From Peptoniphilus senegalensis JC140 (lineage in GTDB: Bacteria; Bacillota; Clostridia; Tissierellales; Peptoniphilaceae): a DNA stretch of 64,000 nucleotides. Below, one piece after another: positions 55,963 through 64,000 of this stretch. The position numbers and the translations under genes are program-made. The DNA is taken from positions 1-64,000 of the forward strand of contig NZ_HE610719.1 of assembly GCF_000321025.1 (NCBI RefSeq), read 5' to 3'. The notes under the pieces were generated by a model, which worked only from the letters and a program-made list of their open reading frames with translations, was not told the DNA's origin and searched no databases. Position 1 is the stretch's first letter; every line of letters starts with the position of its first letter.

Positions 55963-56640
55963 ATGGGAATTATATCGGAACAAGTTGCCTTCGCAAACAA
56001 GTATCTTCCAACATATTTGAATGGGGCCTTGACCACTATCGAACTTTCAATAATTGGTGTGCTCTTAGGTTTTACTATTGGAATAATACTTGCCTTAATG
56101 AAAACATCGAAAATAAAAATATTAAATATACTTTCAAGTATTTATATAGAAGTTGTGAGAGGGACTCCAATGCTTGTGCAAATTTTGATAGTATATTTTG
56201 GACTAAAAAAAATAATACCAGAACAGTTTACACTTTTAACTGCGCCAATGTTTTTATGTGCGCTTTCAATAAGTTTAAACTCAGCAGCCTATGTTGCAGA
56301 AATTATAAGATCAGGAATTTCATCTGTTGACCATGGACAAATGGAGGCTGCAAGATCTCTTGGACTTAATAAAAAGCAAGCAATGGTAAAAGTAATAATG
56401 CCACAAGCGATTAAAAATATATTACCAGCACTTGTAAATGAATTTATAACTCTTATAAAGGAATCTTCAATCACATATACAGTTGGAGTTGGAGAGCTTA
56501 TGTATGCAGGTAAGAGTATCTCATCAGGTACTTATGAGTTAGTAAGGCCCTTTATATTTACAGCTTGCATTTACTTTATAATGACCTTTAGCTTGTCAAA
56601 GGCAATGGGACTTTTAGAAAGGAGACTTGCAAATGATTAA
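55963..56640 (+). CDS. Polar amino acid ABC transporter permease
   Basis: A 225-residue HisM/GlnP-type permease with five helices. It has the start pattern [19 protein letters not shown], then [38 protein letters not shown], and the EAA loop [21 protein letters not shown] that contacts the ATPase. ATG 55963 follows AAAGGA; an earlier in-frame codon at 55912 lies within the hairpin. It probably works as a homodimer. The end overlaps the ATPase gene by eight bases. Confidence 0.92.
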   Translation: MGIISEQVAFANKYLPTYLNGALTTIELSIIGVLLGFTIGIILALMKTSKIKILNILSSIYIEVVRGTPMLVQILIVYFGLKKIIPEQFTLLTAPMFLCALSISLNSAAYVAEIIRSGISSVDHGQMEAARSLGLNKKQAMVKVIMPQAIKNILPALVNEFITLIKESSITYTVGVGELMYAGKSISSGTYELVRPFIFTACIYFIMTFSLSKAMGLLERRLAND

Positions 56641-57355
56641 GGTAGAAAATTTGACTAAATCCTTTGGAGAACTTGAAGTCCTAAAGGGAATAAATCAAGA
56701 AATAAAAGACGGGGAAGTAGTAGTTGTCATCGGACCATCAGGCTCAGGTAAATCAACTTTTTTAAGGTGCTTAAATCTTTTGGAAGAGCCAACAAGTGGC
56801 AAAATTTTTGTAGATAATGAAGAGATTACTTCAAGGGACATTGACATAAATAAAGTTCGTGAGGAAATGGGCATGGTATTTCAGTCCTTTAACCTCTTTA
56901 ACAACTTAAATATCATTGACAACATTACACTTGCTCCAACTCTTGTGAAGAAAATGGAAAAAGAAGAAGCAGAAAAAAAGGCAATGGAACTCTTAGAAAG
57001 AGTTGGACTTCCAGACAAGAGAGATTCCTATCCAAAATCACTATCAGGCGGACAAAAACAAAGAATTGCCATAGCTAGAGCCCTTGCCATGAATCCAAAG
57101 GTAATGCTTTTTGACGAACCAACTTCTGCCCTTGACCCAGAAATGGTAGGAGAAGTTTTAGATATAATGAAAGATCTTGCCAAGGAAGGCATGACTATGG
57201 TTGTTGTAACTCACGAAATGGGATTTGCAAGAGAAGTTGGCGACAGAATTTTATTTATGGACGGCGGCTATATTGTAGAAGAAGGAAGTCCAGAAGAAGT
57301 ATTTGGCAATCCAAAGAATGAAAGAACTCAAAACTTTTTAGCAAAGGTGCTATGA
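56633..57355 (+). CDS. Polar amino acid ABC transporter ATP-binding protein
   Basis: A 240-residue ATPase of the HisP/GlnQ group, energising the permease at 55963. Walker A is [18 protein letters not shown], the Q-loop is in [13 protein letters not shown], the signature is [16 protein letters not shown], Walker [19 protein letters not shown], and the switch histidine is in [18 protein letters not shown] 56633 lies eight bases after AAAGGAG within the permease gene. It ends the three-gene operon before a strong terminator. Confidence 0.95.
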   Translation: MIKVENLTKSFGELEVLKGINQEIKDGEVVVVIGPSGSGKSTFLRCLNLLEEPTSGKIFVDNEEITSRDIDINKVREEMGMVFQSFNLFNNLNIIDNITLAPTLVKKMEKEEAEKKAMELLERVGLPDKRDSYPKSLSGGQKQRIAIARALAMNPKVMLFDEPTSALDPEMVGEVLDIMKDLAKEGMTMVVVTHEMGFAREVGDRILFMDGGYIVEEGSPEEVFGNPKNERTQNFLAKVL

Positions 57356-57372
57356 TACAAATTTTAATTTAG

Positions 57373-57399
57373 ATGACTTAGGAGACTAAGTCATTTTTT
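57373..57399 (+). terminator. Rho-independent terminator of the ABC operon
   Basis: ATGACTTA pairs with TAAGTCAT around loop GGAGAC, followed by T6. All 27 bases recur exactly at 58362-58388. Confidence 0.85.
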
Positions 57400-57433
57400 C
57401 TTGCAGTTTTTCCATGGAAAAAATTTTTTGAGA

Positions 57434-57442
57434 TGATATAAT
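57434..57442 (+). promoter_or_regulatory. Extended -10 promoter element
   Basis: TGATATAAT lies 20 bases before the ATG at 57463, without a clear -35. It sits within a palindrome, GATGATATAATCATC. Confidence 0.5.
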
Positions 57443-57462
57443 CATCTTAAGGAGAGTGTTTG

Positions 57463-58152
57463 ATGAAGTCATCAGTTAATAAGCTGATTATTTTTCTTGC
57501 AAGTATATTTTTACTTTTAACTTATTTTGGACTTAGGACCTATAATTCACATAATAAGGACCAGTTAATTTCAAGTGAAGATCGAAGAAATATGAGTGAA
57601 GAAGAAAGTGATGGCAATCAAAAATTTGAAATAGAAGATATATCTAATGAAGAAAAAAAACAAATGGAAGAAAGTCTTGGCTATGAGATTTCAGAAATAA
57701 AGTACATAAAAATTTTTGAAGGAGAAAAGTATAGGGAACAAGAAGTAAAAAACAAAGAAGGCTACATAATTGAAGATATTTCTGAAGTTAAAGATGCAAT
57801 AGAGTTTAGTGGAGACCATTATCAGTCAATATATGACAACAAGGAAGATGAAGAAGTCACTATAAAACTTGGAGAGAAAAAATTTAAAAATGATTATATG
57901 GCAGACCTGCCCATTGATGCAAAAATAATTTCTAATGCTCTTGGCTTTTATGTAAAAAAAGAGATTTTAATTGATTTAGATTTCGATATAAAAGTTGAAG
58001 GAAAAACTTTTGTCACTGTGAGCCTTTATCCTGAAATTAATTCTTATGAATTTAAAATTCTTAATAAGGATGGGGAGACAAGGAAAGGCAGTGCAAAGAA
58101 AGTTGTGGGAGCTTATCTAATAATAAGAAAAGAGCAAACAAATGAAATCTAG
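57463..58152 (+). CDS. Hypothetical anchored extracytoplasmic protein
   Basis: A 229-residue protein of unknown function. Residues 8-24 (IIFLASIFLLLTYFGL) form one hydrophobic helix, an anchor or signal peptide; the rest is acidic, with many Glu/Lys alternations and an unstructured segment at about 30-60. There are no cysteines and no motif I recognise. ATG 57463 follows AAGGAG. The stop overlaps the start of the small membrane protein at 58142, so the two are translated together and may form a pair. Confidence 0.65.
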   Translation: MKSSVNKLIIFLASIFLLLTYFGLRTYNSHNKDQLISSEDRRNMSEEESDGNQKFEIEDISNEEKKQMEESLGYEISEIKYIKIFEGEKYREQEVKNKEGYIIEDISEVKDAIEFSGDHYQSIYDNKEDEEVTIKLGEKKFKNDYMADLPIDAKIISNALGFYVKKEILIDLDFDIKVEGKTFVTVSLYPEINSYEFKILNKDGETRKGSAKKVVGAYLIIRKEQTNEI

Positions 58153-58351
58153 AGACAAGTATATTATAACTGGCGTGGTCTTGACTGTTTTATTGATAAT
58201 ATTTGTACACTTCATGCCACTTTTGGATTTCAAGGTTACATCCTCTTATAAAAATTATTTAGTTGATTATATAAAGGGCGACATAGGTCTAAAGATTGCC
58301 TTTATTCTTTCCATTGGCTTAATAGTTTATGGATTAATAAAAAAAGATTAA
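58142..58351 (+). CDS. Small two-helix membrane protein
   Basis: A 69-residue protein with two hydrophobic segments (about 8-28 and 49-65) joined by a loop, and a Lys-Lys-Asp end. No family recognised. Its ATG lies 11 bases before the end of the previous gene with no good ribosome site of its own, which points to translational coupling. The following terminator copies the one at 57373. Confidence 0.65.
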   Translation: MKSRDKYIITGVVLTVLLIIFVHFMPLLDFKVTSSYKNYLVDYIKGDIGLKIAFILSIGLIVYGLIKKD

Positions 58352-58361
58352 AATAAATTTT

Positions 58362-58388
58362 ATGACTTAGGAGACTAAGTCATTTTTT
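58362..58388 (+). terminator. Rho-independent terminator, duplicate of the one at 57373
   Basis: The same 8-bp stem, GGAGAC loop and T6 tract as at 57373-57399, identical over 27 bases. Confidence 0.85.
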
Positions 58389-58570
58389 ATTGGAAATATT
58401 TTTTCTAAGATGCAAACATATAAAAATACATAGATTAATATAAATGATATAATTTTTTTAAAAGTTTTTATAATAATTTTTTATAAAAAGGAAGGATTAC
58501 TAATTATGTAGACTAAGTTTTGTTTAAAACACGAAAAACAAGAATCAAATTACTAAAAAAAAGAGATAAA

Positions 58571-58664
58571 ATATTGTATTTTTTTCGATGATAAAGTTTT
58601 ATTTATCTTAAAATTATTGACAATGATTTATATTTGGAATAGAATCATCTTAGAAAACATTTGC
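58571..58664 (+). promoter_or_regulatory. Promoter and cre-like operator of the hutH operon
   Basis: TTGACA (58617-58622) and TAGAAT (58640-58645) with a 17-base spacer. TTAGAAAACATTTGC (58650-58664) covers the predicted start of transcription. ATATTGTATTTTTTTC begins 46 bases upstream of the -35. The layout matches 43202-43295. The DNA from 58389 to 58570 holds nothing I can identify. The leader from 58665 to 58801 contains nested pairings (TTCAAAAGATGA with TCATC and TTTTGAA, 58715-58757). Confidence 0.75.
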
Positions 58665-58801
58665 AAACAATTAAAGTTTAGCAAGTGCTGGTAGATTTTT
58701 TATAGTTACTACTTTTCAAAAGATGACATAATTTTTCATCTTATATTTTCTTTTGAATTAGTAAGTAAAATGTAATGTATTAAAGGAAAGGAAGTACAAT
58801 T

Positions 58802-60340
58802 ATGAACAAAGTAGTATTAACAGGTAATGATCTAACACTAGATGAATTAGTAGAAGTTACAAGAAATCATGTAAAGGCAGAAATCGACGAAAAAGCAATT
58901 GCTGATGTAAACAAATCAAGAGAATATGTTGAAGAAATCGTTGAAGAAGAAAGAGTAGTTTACGGAATTAACACAGGATTTGGTTCTCTTTCAAGAGTTT
59001 CCATTTCTAAAGAAGATTCAGCTCAACTTCAAGAAAATATCATCAGAACTCACGCTTCTGGTTTTGGCAACCCACTACCTGAAGACGAAGTAAGAGCAGT
59101 TATGCTTATTAGAATCAATTCACTATTAAAGGGAGTTTCTGGTATCAGACTATCTACTATTGAATTACTTCTTGAAATGTTAAATAGAAATGTTGTTCCA
59201 TTTATTCCAGAAAAAGGATCTCTTGGAGCATCTGGAGATTTAGCACCACTTGCACACATGGTTCTTCCAATGCTTGGACTTGGAAAAGCTTACTATGAAG
59301 GAGAACTTCTTCCAGGTAAAGATGCTATGGAAAAAGCTGGCTTAAAACCAATTGCACTTGCTGCTAAAGAAGGACTTGCACTAATTAATGGTACAACAGT
59401 TCTTACTGCAACTGGAGCACTTGCACTTTATGATGCACTTAAGCTTTCTAAGATTGCTGATATTGCAGGAGCTATGGCTTGTGAATCTTCAAGAGGAATC
59501 ATTGACGCATTTTGGGAAGAACTTCACACAATTAGACCACACGCTGGATCACTTAAGACTGCTGAAAACTTAAGAAATATTCTAGAAGGTTCAACTTATG
59601 TAACTCACACTGCTGAACTTAGAGTACAAGATGCTTATACATTCAGATGTATGCCACAAATTCACGGAGCTTCTAAGGATACTCTTGAATATGTTAAAGA
59701 AAAAGTTGAAATCGAACTTAACTCAGCAACTGATAACCCAATCATCACTCATGATGGCAAAGTAATTTCTGGTGGTAACTTCCACGGAGAATTAATGGCT
59801 CAACCATTTGACTTTTTAGCAATTGCAGTTTCTGAACTAGGTAATGTTTCTGAAAGAAGAATTGAAAGAATGGTAAACACTACACTTTCTGGTATGCCAT
59901 CATTCCTAGTTAAACACCCAGGACTTAACTCTGGATTTATGATTACTCAATATGCTGCAGCTGCTTTAGCATCTGAAAATAAAACTTTATCTCACCCAGC
60001 AAGTGTTGACTCAATAACATCTTGTGAAAACCAAGAAGACTTCGTATCAATGGGTAACTGGGCTTCAAGAAAAGTTAGAGAAGTTGTTAAAAACACTGCA
60101 AGAATTTTAACTACTGAACTTATGATAGCTGCACAAGCTCTTGATTTCAGAATGGAAATGGAAGACAATAAATTTGAACTTGGTAAAGGTACAAAAGTTG
60201 CTCACGATGTAATCAGAAATCAAGTTGCATTTATCGAAGAAGATAAGAAGATTGAGATTTATGAAGAACTTGAAAAAGCTCAAGAATTAATCACATCTGG
60301 AAAACTTCTTGAAGAAGTAGAAAAAGTAGTACAACTTTAA
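58802..60340 (+). CDS. hutH: Histidine ammonia-lyase
   Basis: First step of histidine breakdown: removes ammonia from histidine to give urocanate. The 512-residue protein carries the self-made MIO cofactor precursor Ala-Ser-Gly at 143-145 within GSLGASGDLAPLAHM. Other family segments are YGINTGFGSLS, ALINGTTVLTATGAL, QDAYTFRCMPQIHG, NSATDNPII and SVDSITSCENQEDFVSMG. AAGGAAGT precedes the ATG. It is the first gene of a hutH-ftcD-fhs-fchA-glmL operon with codon use suggesting high expression. Confidence 0.97.
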   Translation: MNKVVLTGNDLTLDELVEVTRNHVKAEIDEKAIADVNKSREYVEEIVEEERVVYGINTGFGSLSRVSISKEDSAQLQENIIRTHASGFGNPLPEDEVRAVMLIRINSLLKGVSGIRLSTIELLLEMLNRNVVPFIPEKGSLGASGDLAPLAHMVLPMLGLGKAYYEGELLPGKDAMEKAGLKPIALAAKEGLALINGTTVLTATGALALYDALKLSKIADIAGAMACESSRGIIDAFWEELHTIRPHAGSLKTAENLRNILEGSTYVTHTAELRVQDAYTFRCMPQIHGASKDTLEYVKEKVEIELNSATDNPIITHDGKVISGGNFHGELMAQPFDFLAIAVSELGNVSERRIERMVNTTLSGMPSFLVKHPGLNSGFMITQYAAAALASENKTLSHPASVDSITSCENQEDFVSMGNWASRKVREVVKNTARILTTELMIAAQALDFRMEMEDNKFELGKGTKVAHDVIRNQVAFIEEDKKIEIYEELEKAQELITSGKLLEEVEKVVQL

Positions 60341-60429
60341 TAAAGTGCTTTAATAATTAAAAAAGATTTTATATAATACAAGAGTACGAAAAAAATAAAA
60401 GTATTAGATAACTAATAGGAGGAAATCAA

Positions 60430-61323
60430 TTGAAAAGAGTAATGTGTATTCCAAACTATTCTGAAGGTAGAGACCTAAAGAAAGTGGAACAAATCACTGA
60501 ATGCTTTAGAGCAAAAGAAAATATTAAATTAATCGACTATCAACCAGATGCTGACCACAACAGACTTGTTGTTGAAGTTATTGGCGAACCTGAAGCTGTA
60601 ATTGATGCAGTTATTGAATCTGTAAAAGTTGCAACTGAAATTATTGATATGTCAAAACACAAGGGAGCTCACCCAAGAATGGGAGCTGTTGACGTTGTAC
60701 CATTCGTTCCTGTAACTGAATGTACTACTGAAGAGTGTGTTGAATATGCTAAAAAAGTTGGTAAAGCAATAGGCGATATGGGAATTCCTGTTTATCTATA
60801 TGAAGATGCAGCTTCCACTCCAGATAGAAAGAATCTAGCTAAAGTAAGAAAAGGACAATATGAAGGATTCTTCGACAAAATCAAAGAACCTGAATGGAAA
60901 CCAGATTTTGGTCCTCAAGAAATGAATGTTAAATCAGGAGCTACTGCTGTTGCAGCAAGATTCCACCTAGTTGCATTTAATGTTAACTTAAATACTAACG
61001 ATTTAACTGTTGCTGATACAATCGCTAAGAAAGTTCGTCACATTGGTGGAGGACTTAGATTTGTTAAGGCTATTGGTCTTGAACTTGAAGAAAAAGGTCA
61101 AACTCAAGTATCAATGAATCTTGTAAACTTTGAAAAAACTGCAATTTACCAAGCACTTGAAATGATAAAATCAGAAGCGAAGAGATATGGAGTTACAGTT
61201 GTAAACACTGAACTTATTGGACTTCTTCCATTACAAGCTCTAATAGATTCAGCAGCTTACTATATGCAAATTGAAGGTTTAAAATCAGAACAAGTTCTTG
61301 AAACACTATTAATTGAGGAGTAA
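60430..61323 (+). CDS. ftcD: Glutamate formimidoyltransferase
   Basis: Moves the formimino group of N-formiminoglutamate to tetrahydrofolate, leaving glutamate. The 297-residue protein is the transferase domain only, without the cyclodeaminase half found in fused eukaryotic forms; that activity is in the separate gene at 63027. Features: CIPNYSEGRD, DHNRLVVEVIG, HKGAHPRMGAVDVVPFVP, YLYEDAA and GATAVAARFHLVAFNVNL. The TTG start follows AGGAGG. It is 89 bases after hutH and nine before fhs. Confidence 0.95.
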   Translation: MKRVMCIPNYSEGRDLKKVEQITECFRAKENIKLIDYQPDADHNRLVVEVIGEPEAVIDAVIESVKVATEIIDMSKHKGAHPRMGAVDVVPFVPVTECTTEECVEYAKKVGKAIGDMGIPVYLYEDAASTPDRKNLAKVRKGQYEGFFDKIKEPEWKPDFGPQEMNVKSGATAVAARFHLVAFNVNLNTNDLTVADTIAKKVRHIGGGLRFVKAIGLELEEKGQTQVSMNLVNFEKTAIYQALEMIKSEAKRYGVTVVNTELIGLLPLQALIDSAAYYMQIEGLKSEQVLETLLIEE

Positions 61324-61331
61324 TTTAATAT

Positions 61332-63011
61332 ATGGCATTTAAAACAGATATACAAATAGCTGATGAAGCTACTATGCTTCCTATTGAAGAAGTTGCTGCA
61401 AAGATTGGTCTAGAAAAAGATGATCTTGAAAACTACGGAAAATATAAGGCAAAAATTTCTTGGGACGCTATCAAAAAAATTGACGAAAACAATGAATATG
61501 GAAAACTAATTTTAGTTTCTGCAATTTCACCTACACCAGCAGGTGAAGGTAAATCAACTGTTTCTATTGGACTTACTCAAGGTCTTAATAGAATTGGTAA
61601 AAAATCTGCAGTAGCACTTCGTGAACCATCTCTTGGACCAGTTTTTGGTGTTAAGGGTGGAGCTGCAGGTGGTGGATACTCACAAGTAGTTCCAATGGAA
61701 GATATCAATCTTCACTTTACTGGTGACCTTCACGCAATGACAGCTGCAAATAATCTTATTTCAGCTTGTATTGACAACCACATTCATCAAGGAAATGCTC
61801 TAAGAATTGACTGTAGACAAATTACTTGGAAGAGAGTTATTGACATGAATGACAGATCTTTAAGAAATGTTGTTATCTCTCTTGGCAAAAAAGCTGATGG
61901 TTTCCCTAGAGAAGACCACTTCATGATTACTGTTGCATCTGAAATCATGGCAGTTCTTTGTCTTTCTGAAAATCTTGAAGATTTAAAGAATAGACTTGCT
62001 AGAATGATTATTGGATATAATCTTGATGGAGAACCTGTAACTGTTGCTGATCTCGAAATCCAAGGTGCAGTTGCAATGCTTCTTAAAGATGCACTTAAAC
62101 CAAACATGGTACAAACACTTGAAAATACACCAGCATTTATTCACGGTGGACCTTTCGCAAACATTGCTCATGGATGTAACTCAATTTTAGCTACAAAACT
62201 TGCACTTAACACTAGCGATTACGCTGTTACAGAAGCAGGTTTCGGTGCTGACCTTGGTGCAGAAAAATTCATGGACATTAAATGTAGAATGTCTGGTCTA
62301 TCTCCAGATGCAGTAGTAATTGTTGCTACTATAAAAGCTCTTAAAATGCACGGTGGAGTAGATAAAAAAGAATTAAAGACTGAAAATGTTGAAGCTCTTG
62401 AAAAAGGATTTGCTAACTTAAGACGCCACGTTGAAAATATCAAAAAATTCGGCGTTCCAGCTATTATTGCTATCAACAGATTTGCTGATGATACTGAAGC
62501 TGAAATTGCAAAATTACAAGAACTTTGTAAAGAACTTGGTGTTAGAATTTCACTTTGCGAATGTTTTGCAAAGGGTGGAGAAGGTGCTGAAGATTTAGCT
62601 AAACAAGTTGTTGAACTAATTGACGAAGGAACAGCTAATTTCAAACCACTTTACGATGAAAATGATAGCATCATGGACAAAGTAAATACAATTGTTACTG
62701 AAATTTATAGAGGCAGACAAGCTAAATTTACTTCAGCTGCTAAGAAACAAGTTAAAAAACTTGAAGAACTTGGACTTGATAAACTTCCTATCTGTGTTGC
62801 AAAGACACAATTCTCATTTACTGATGATCAAAAGATAATGGGAGCACCTACAGACTTTGACATCGAAATTCAAGATGTAAGAGTTTCTGCTGGAGCAGGA
62901 TTTATAGTTGTTCAAACTTCTAACATCATGGTAATGCCAGGACTTCCAAAAGTACCAGCTGCCAACAAGATGGACATTGACAACAACGGAGTTATCACTG
63001 GATTATTCTAA
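61332..63011 (+). CDS. fhs: Formate-tetrahydrofolate ligase
   Basis: Interconverts formate, ATP and THF with formyl-THF. In fermenters that break down histidine it probably runs in reverse, making ATP and formate. The 559-residue protein has the P-loop [49 protein letters not shown]-like INRFADDT, and the ending [20 protein letters not shown]. It lies between ftcD and fchA, so the one-carbon steps are coded together; a methenyl/methylene-THF enzyme (FolD) must lie elsewhere. Confidence 0.97.
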   Translation: MAFKTDIQIADEATMLPIEEVAAKIGLEKDDLENYGKYKAKISWDAIKKIDENNEYGKLILVSAISPTPAGEGKSTVSIGLTQGLNRIGKKSAVALREPSLGPVFGVKGGAAGGGYSQVVPMEDINLHFTGDLHAMTAANNLISACIDNHIHQGNALRIDCRQITWKRVIDMNDRSLRNVVISLGKKADGFPREDHFMITVASEIMAVLCLSENLEDLKNRLARMIIGYNLDGEPVTVADLEIQGAVAMLLKDALKPNMVQTLENTPAFIHGGPFANIAHGCNSILATKLALNTSDYAVTEAGFGADLGAEKFMDIKCRMSGLSPDAVVIVATIKALKMHGGVDKKELKTENVEALEKGFANLRRHVENIKKFGVPAIIAINRFADDTEAEIAKLQELCKELGVRISLCECFAKGGEGAEDLAKQVVELIDEGTANFKPLYDENDSIMDKVNTIVTEIYRGRQAKFTSAAKKQVKKLEELGLDKLPICVAKTQFSFTDDQKIMGAPTDFDIEIQDVRVSAGAGFIVVQTSNIMVMPGLPKVPAANKMDIDNNGVITGLF

Positions 63012-63026
63012 TTCATGGGAGGAAAA

Positions 63027-63653
63027 ATGCTTAAAGATTTAACTATAGTAGAATTCGCTGACGAAACTGCTTCAAATTCACCAGCTCCAGGAGGTGGATC
63101 CATTGCTGCACTTAATGCATCAATGGCTGCTTCACTTCTTGCAATGGTTGCAGGTTTAACTATTGGAAAGAAAAAATATATGGACGTTTCTGATAGAATG
63201 GAAGAAATTCAAGCTGAATTATTAAAATATAAAGATGAATTTGTTAATGGAATTGACAAAGACGCCAGCTCTTTTAACGGAGTTATGGACGCTATGAAAC
63301 TTCCAAAGGAAACTGAAGAAGAAAAAGCTAAAAGATCTGAAAAGATTCAAGAAGGATATAGAAATGCAATTGAAGTACCTCTAGGACTTGGAATTAAAGT
63401 TACAGAACTTTATGACTATGCAAGAGAACTTGCTGAAAAAGGAAACTCAAATGCAATCACTGATGTAGCAGTAGCTTTATTAAATATTGAAGCTGCAGTT
63501 CAAGGTGCTTTCTTAAATGTAATCATTAACTTAAATTCACTTAAAGATCAAGATTACAGACATGAACTTGAAGAAAAAATGGCTTCTGCAAGAAAAGTTG
63601 TAGAAAAAAATCACGCTGAAATAATGAAAGTTGTAGATGAAAAATTAGCATGA
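63027..63653 (+). CDS. fchA: Methenyltetrahydrofolate cyclohydrolase/formimidoyl-THF cyclodeaminase
   Basis: A 208-residue helical protein of the FTCD cyclodeaminase (FchA) family, which removes ammonia from formimino-THF to give methenyl-THF. FADETASNSPAPGGGSIAAL and AASLLAMVAGLTIGKKKY are the hallmark segments. ATG 63027 follows GGGAGG; the in-frame ATG at 63015 overlaps that site. The end overlaps glmL in an ATGA junction, so the two are translated as a pair. Confidence 0.92.
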   Translation: MLKDLTIVEFADETASNSPAPGGGSIAALNASMAASLLAMVAGLTIGKKKYMDVSDRMEEIQAELLKYKDEFVNGIDKDASSFNGVMDAMKLPKETEEEKAKRSEKIQEGYRNAIEVPLGLGIKVTELYDYARELAEKGNSNAITDVAVALLNIEAAVQGAFLNVIINLNSLKDQDYRHELEEKMASARKVVEKNHAEIMKVVDEKLA

Positions 63654-64000
63654 TATATCTTTTAGTCGATGTTGGATCAACTTATACTAAACTTAATTTA
63701 GTGGATGCTGACAAAAGTGAAATTATAGCTAGTGCATCTAGCTATACTACTGTAGAAACTGATGTCAGAGAAGGCTTTAATAATGCCTATAAAAAATTAA
63801 GAGAAGTTACTGAAGTCAAATATGACAAAGTTTTAGGTTGCTCTTCAGCATCAGGAGGACTAAAGGTTGTAGCAATAGGTTTTTCAAAAAATCTTACTAC
63901 AGATGCTGCTAGACTTGCATCACTATCTGCCGGTGCCAGAATTTTAAAGGTATATTCTTATGAGCTTACAGATGAGTTTGTAGATGAAATAAAAAATTCT
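63650..64000 (+). CDS. glmL: Methylaspartate (glutamate) mutase accessory protein GlmL/MutL, 5' part
   Basis: Only the first 117 codons are in the window; the frame is open at the edge. The start MIYLLVDVGSTYTKLNLVD is an actin-like ATPase phosphate loop, and LGCSSASGGLKVVAIG with NLTTDAARLASLSAGARI matches the GlmL/MutL family found beside the B12-dependent glutamate mutase genes glmS and glmE. It probably helps keep the mutase active. The ATG overlaps the fchA stop (ATGA), linking histidine breakdown to glutamate fermentation by the methylaspartate pathway. Confidence 0.85.
   Translation, partial: MIYLLVDVGSTYTKLNLVDADKSEIIASASSYTTVETDVREGFNNAYKKLREVTEVKYDKVLGCSSASGGLKVVAIGFSKNLTTDAARLASLSAGARILKVYSYELTDEFVDEIKNS

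Overview
The window looks like chromosomal DNA from a low-GC, anaerobic, amino-acid-fermenting Firmicute, most like Peptoniphilus or a related member of the Peptoniphilaceae. This is an inference from gene content. The signs are AT-rich DNA with AGGAGG-type ribosome sites, S-layer (SLH) surface proteins, an oxygen-sensitive class III ribonucleotide reductase, an electron-bifurcating Nfn-type oxidoreductase, and a complete histidine-to-glutamate route running into a glutamate mutase accessory gene at the right edge. I saw no rRNA or tRNA genes, CRISPR array, transposase or prophage.

Layout. 1-3050: an anchored hypothetical protein and an SLH protein. 3100-7740: nrdDG on the minus strand (nrdG is frameshifted; an NrdR-box pair lies upstream), a cysteine-poor DsbA-fold protein, a flavin split-barrel protein and a small cupin. 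7744-15043: fused NfnAB, proline synthesis (proB, proA), a glutamate:sodium symporter and glutamate racemase. 15300-21521: FabK-type reductase, TraX-like protein, MATE exporter, a D-2-hydroxyacid dehydrogenase and a membrane-anchored MutS-like ATPase. 21590-24424: a large beta-helix/SLH surface protein. 24624-27952: a phosphatase, a thioredoxin reductase and a beta-propeller/thioredoxin fusion in one tight unit. 28085-33933: HAD phosphatase, DinB, thioesterase, YwaF-like protein, formate/nitrite-type channel, NhaC antiporter, apt. 34046-38338: thiamine locus with two TPP riboswitches (thiC; thiW-thiD-thiME fusion). 39053-47332: first histidine block (hutU, hutI, an NhaC-family carrier, a YuiF-type carrier). 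47704-54948: ggt-uvrB-uvrA-L,D-transpeptidase. 55038-57355: polar amino acid ABC importer. 57463-58351: two small membrane proteins. 58802-64000: second histidine block (hutH-ftcD-fhs-fchA-glmL).

How it fits together. HutH, HutU and HutI convert histidine to N-formiminoglutamate. FtcD moves the formimino group to tetrahydrofolate, leaving glutamate. FchA and Fhs then process the one-carbon unit, and Fhs running in reverse could make ATP. Glutamate would enter the methylaspartate (glutamate mutase) pathway, for which GlmL is an accessory protein. The hut promoters and the two adjacent carrier genes share a cre-like sequence (core AAAACATTT[T/G]CA or AAGCGTTTGCA), and the nhaC-type and hutH promoters are alike over about 95 bp, so these units are probably co-regulated. 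The thiamine genes suggest de novo pyrimidine synthesis (ThiC) with thiazole salvage (ThiW, ThiM), because no thiazole synthesis genes are seen here.

All reading was by eye. Start codons were adjusted where a ribosome-binding site clearly favoured an internal start. Structures and codon-use remarks were not computed.
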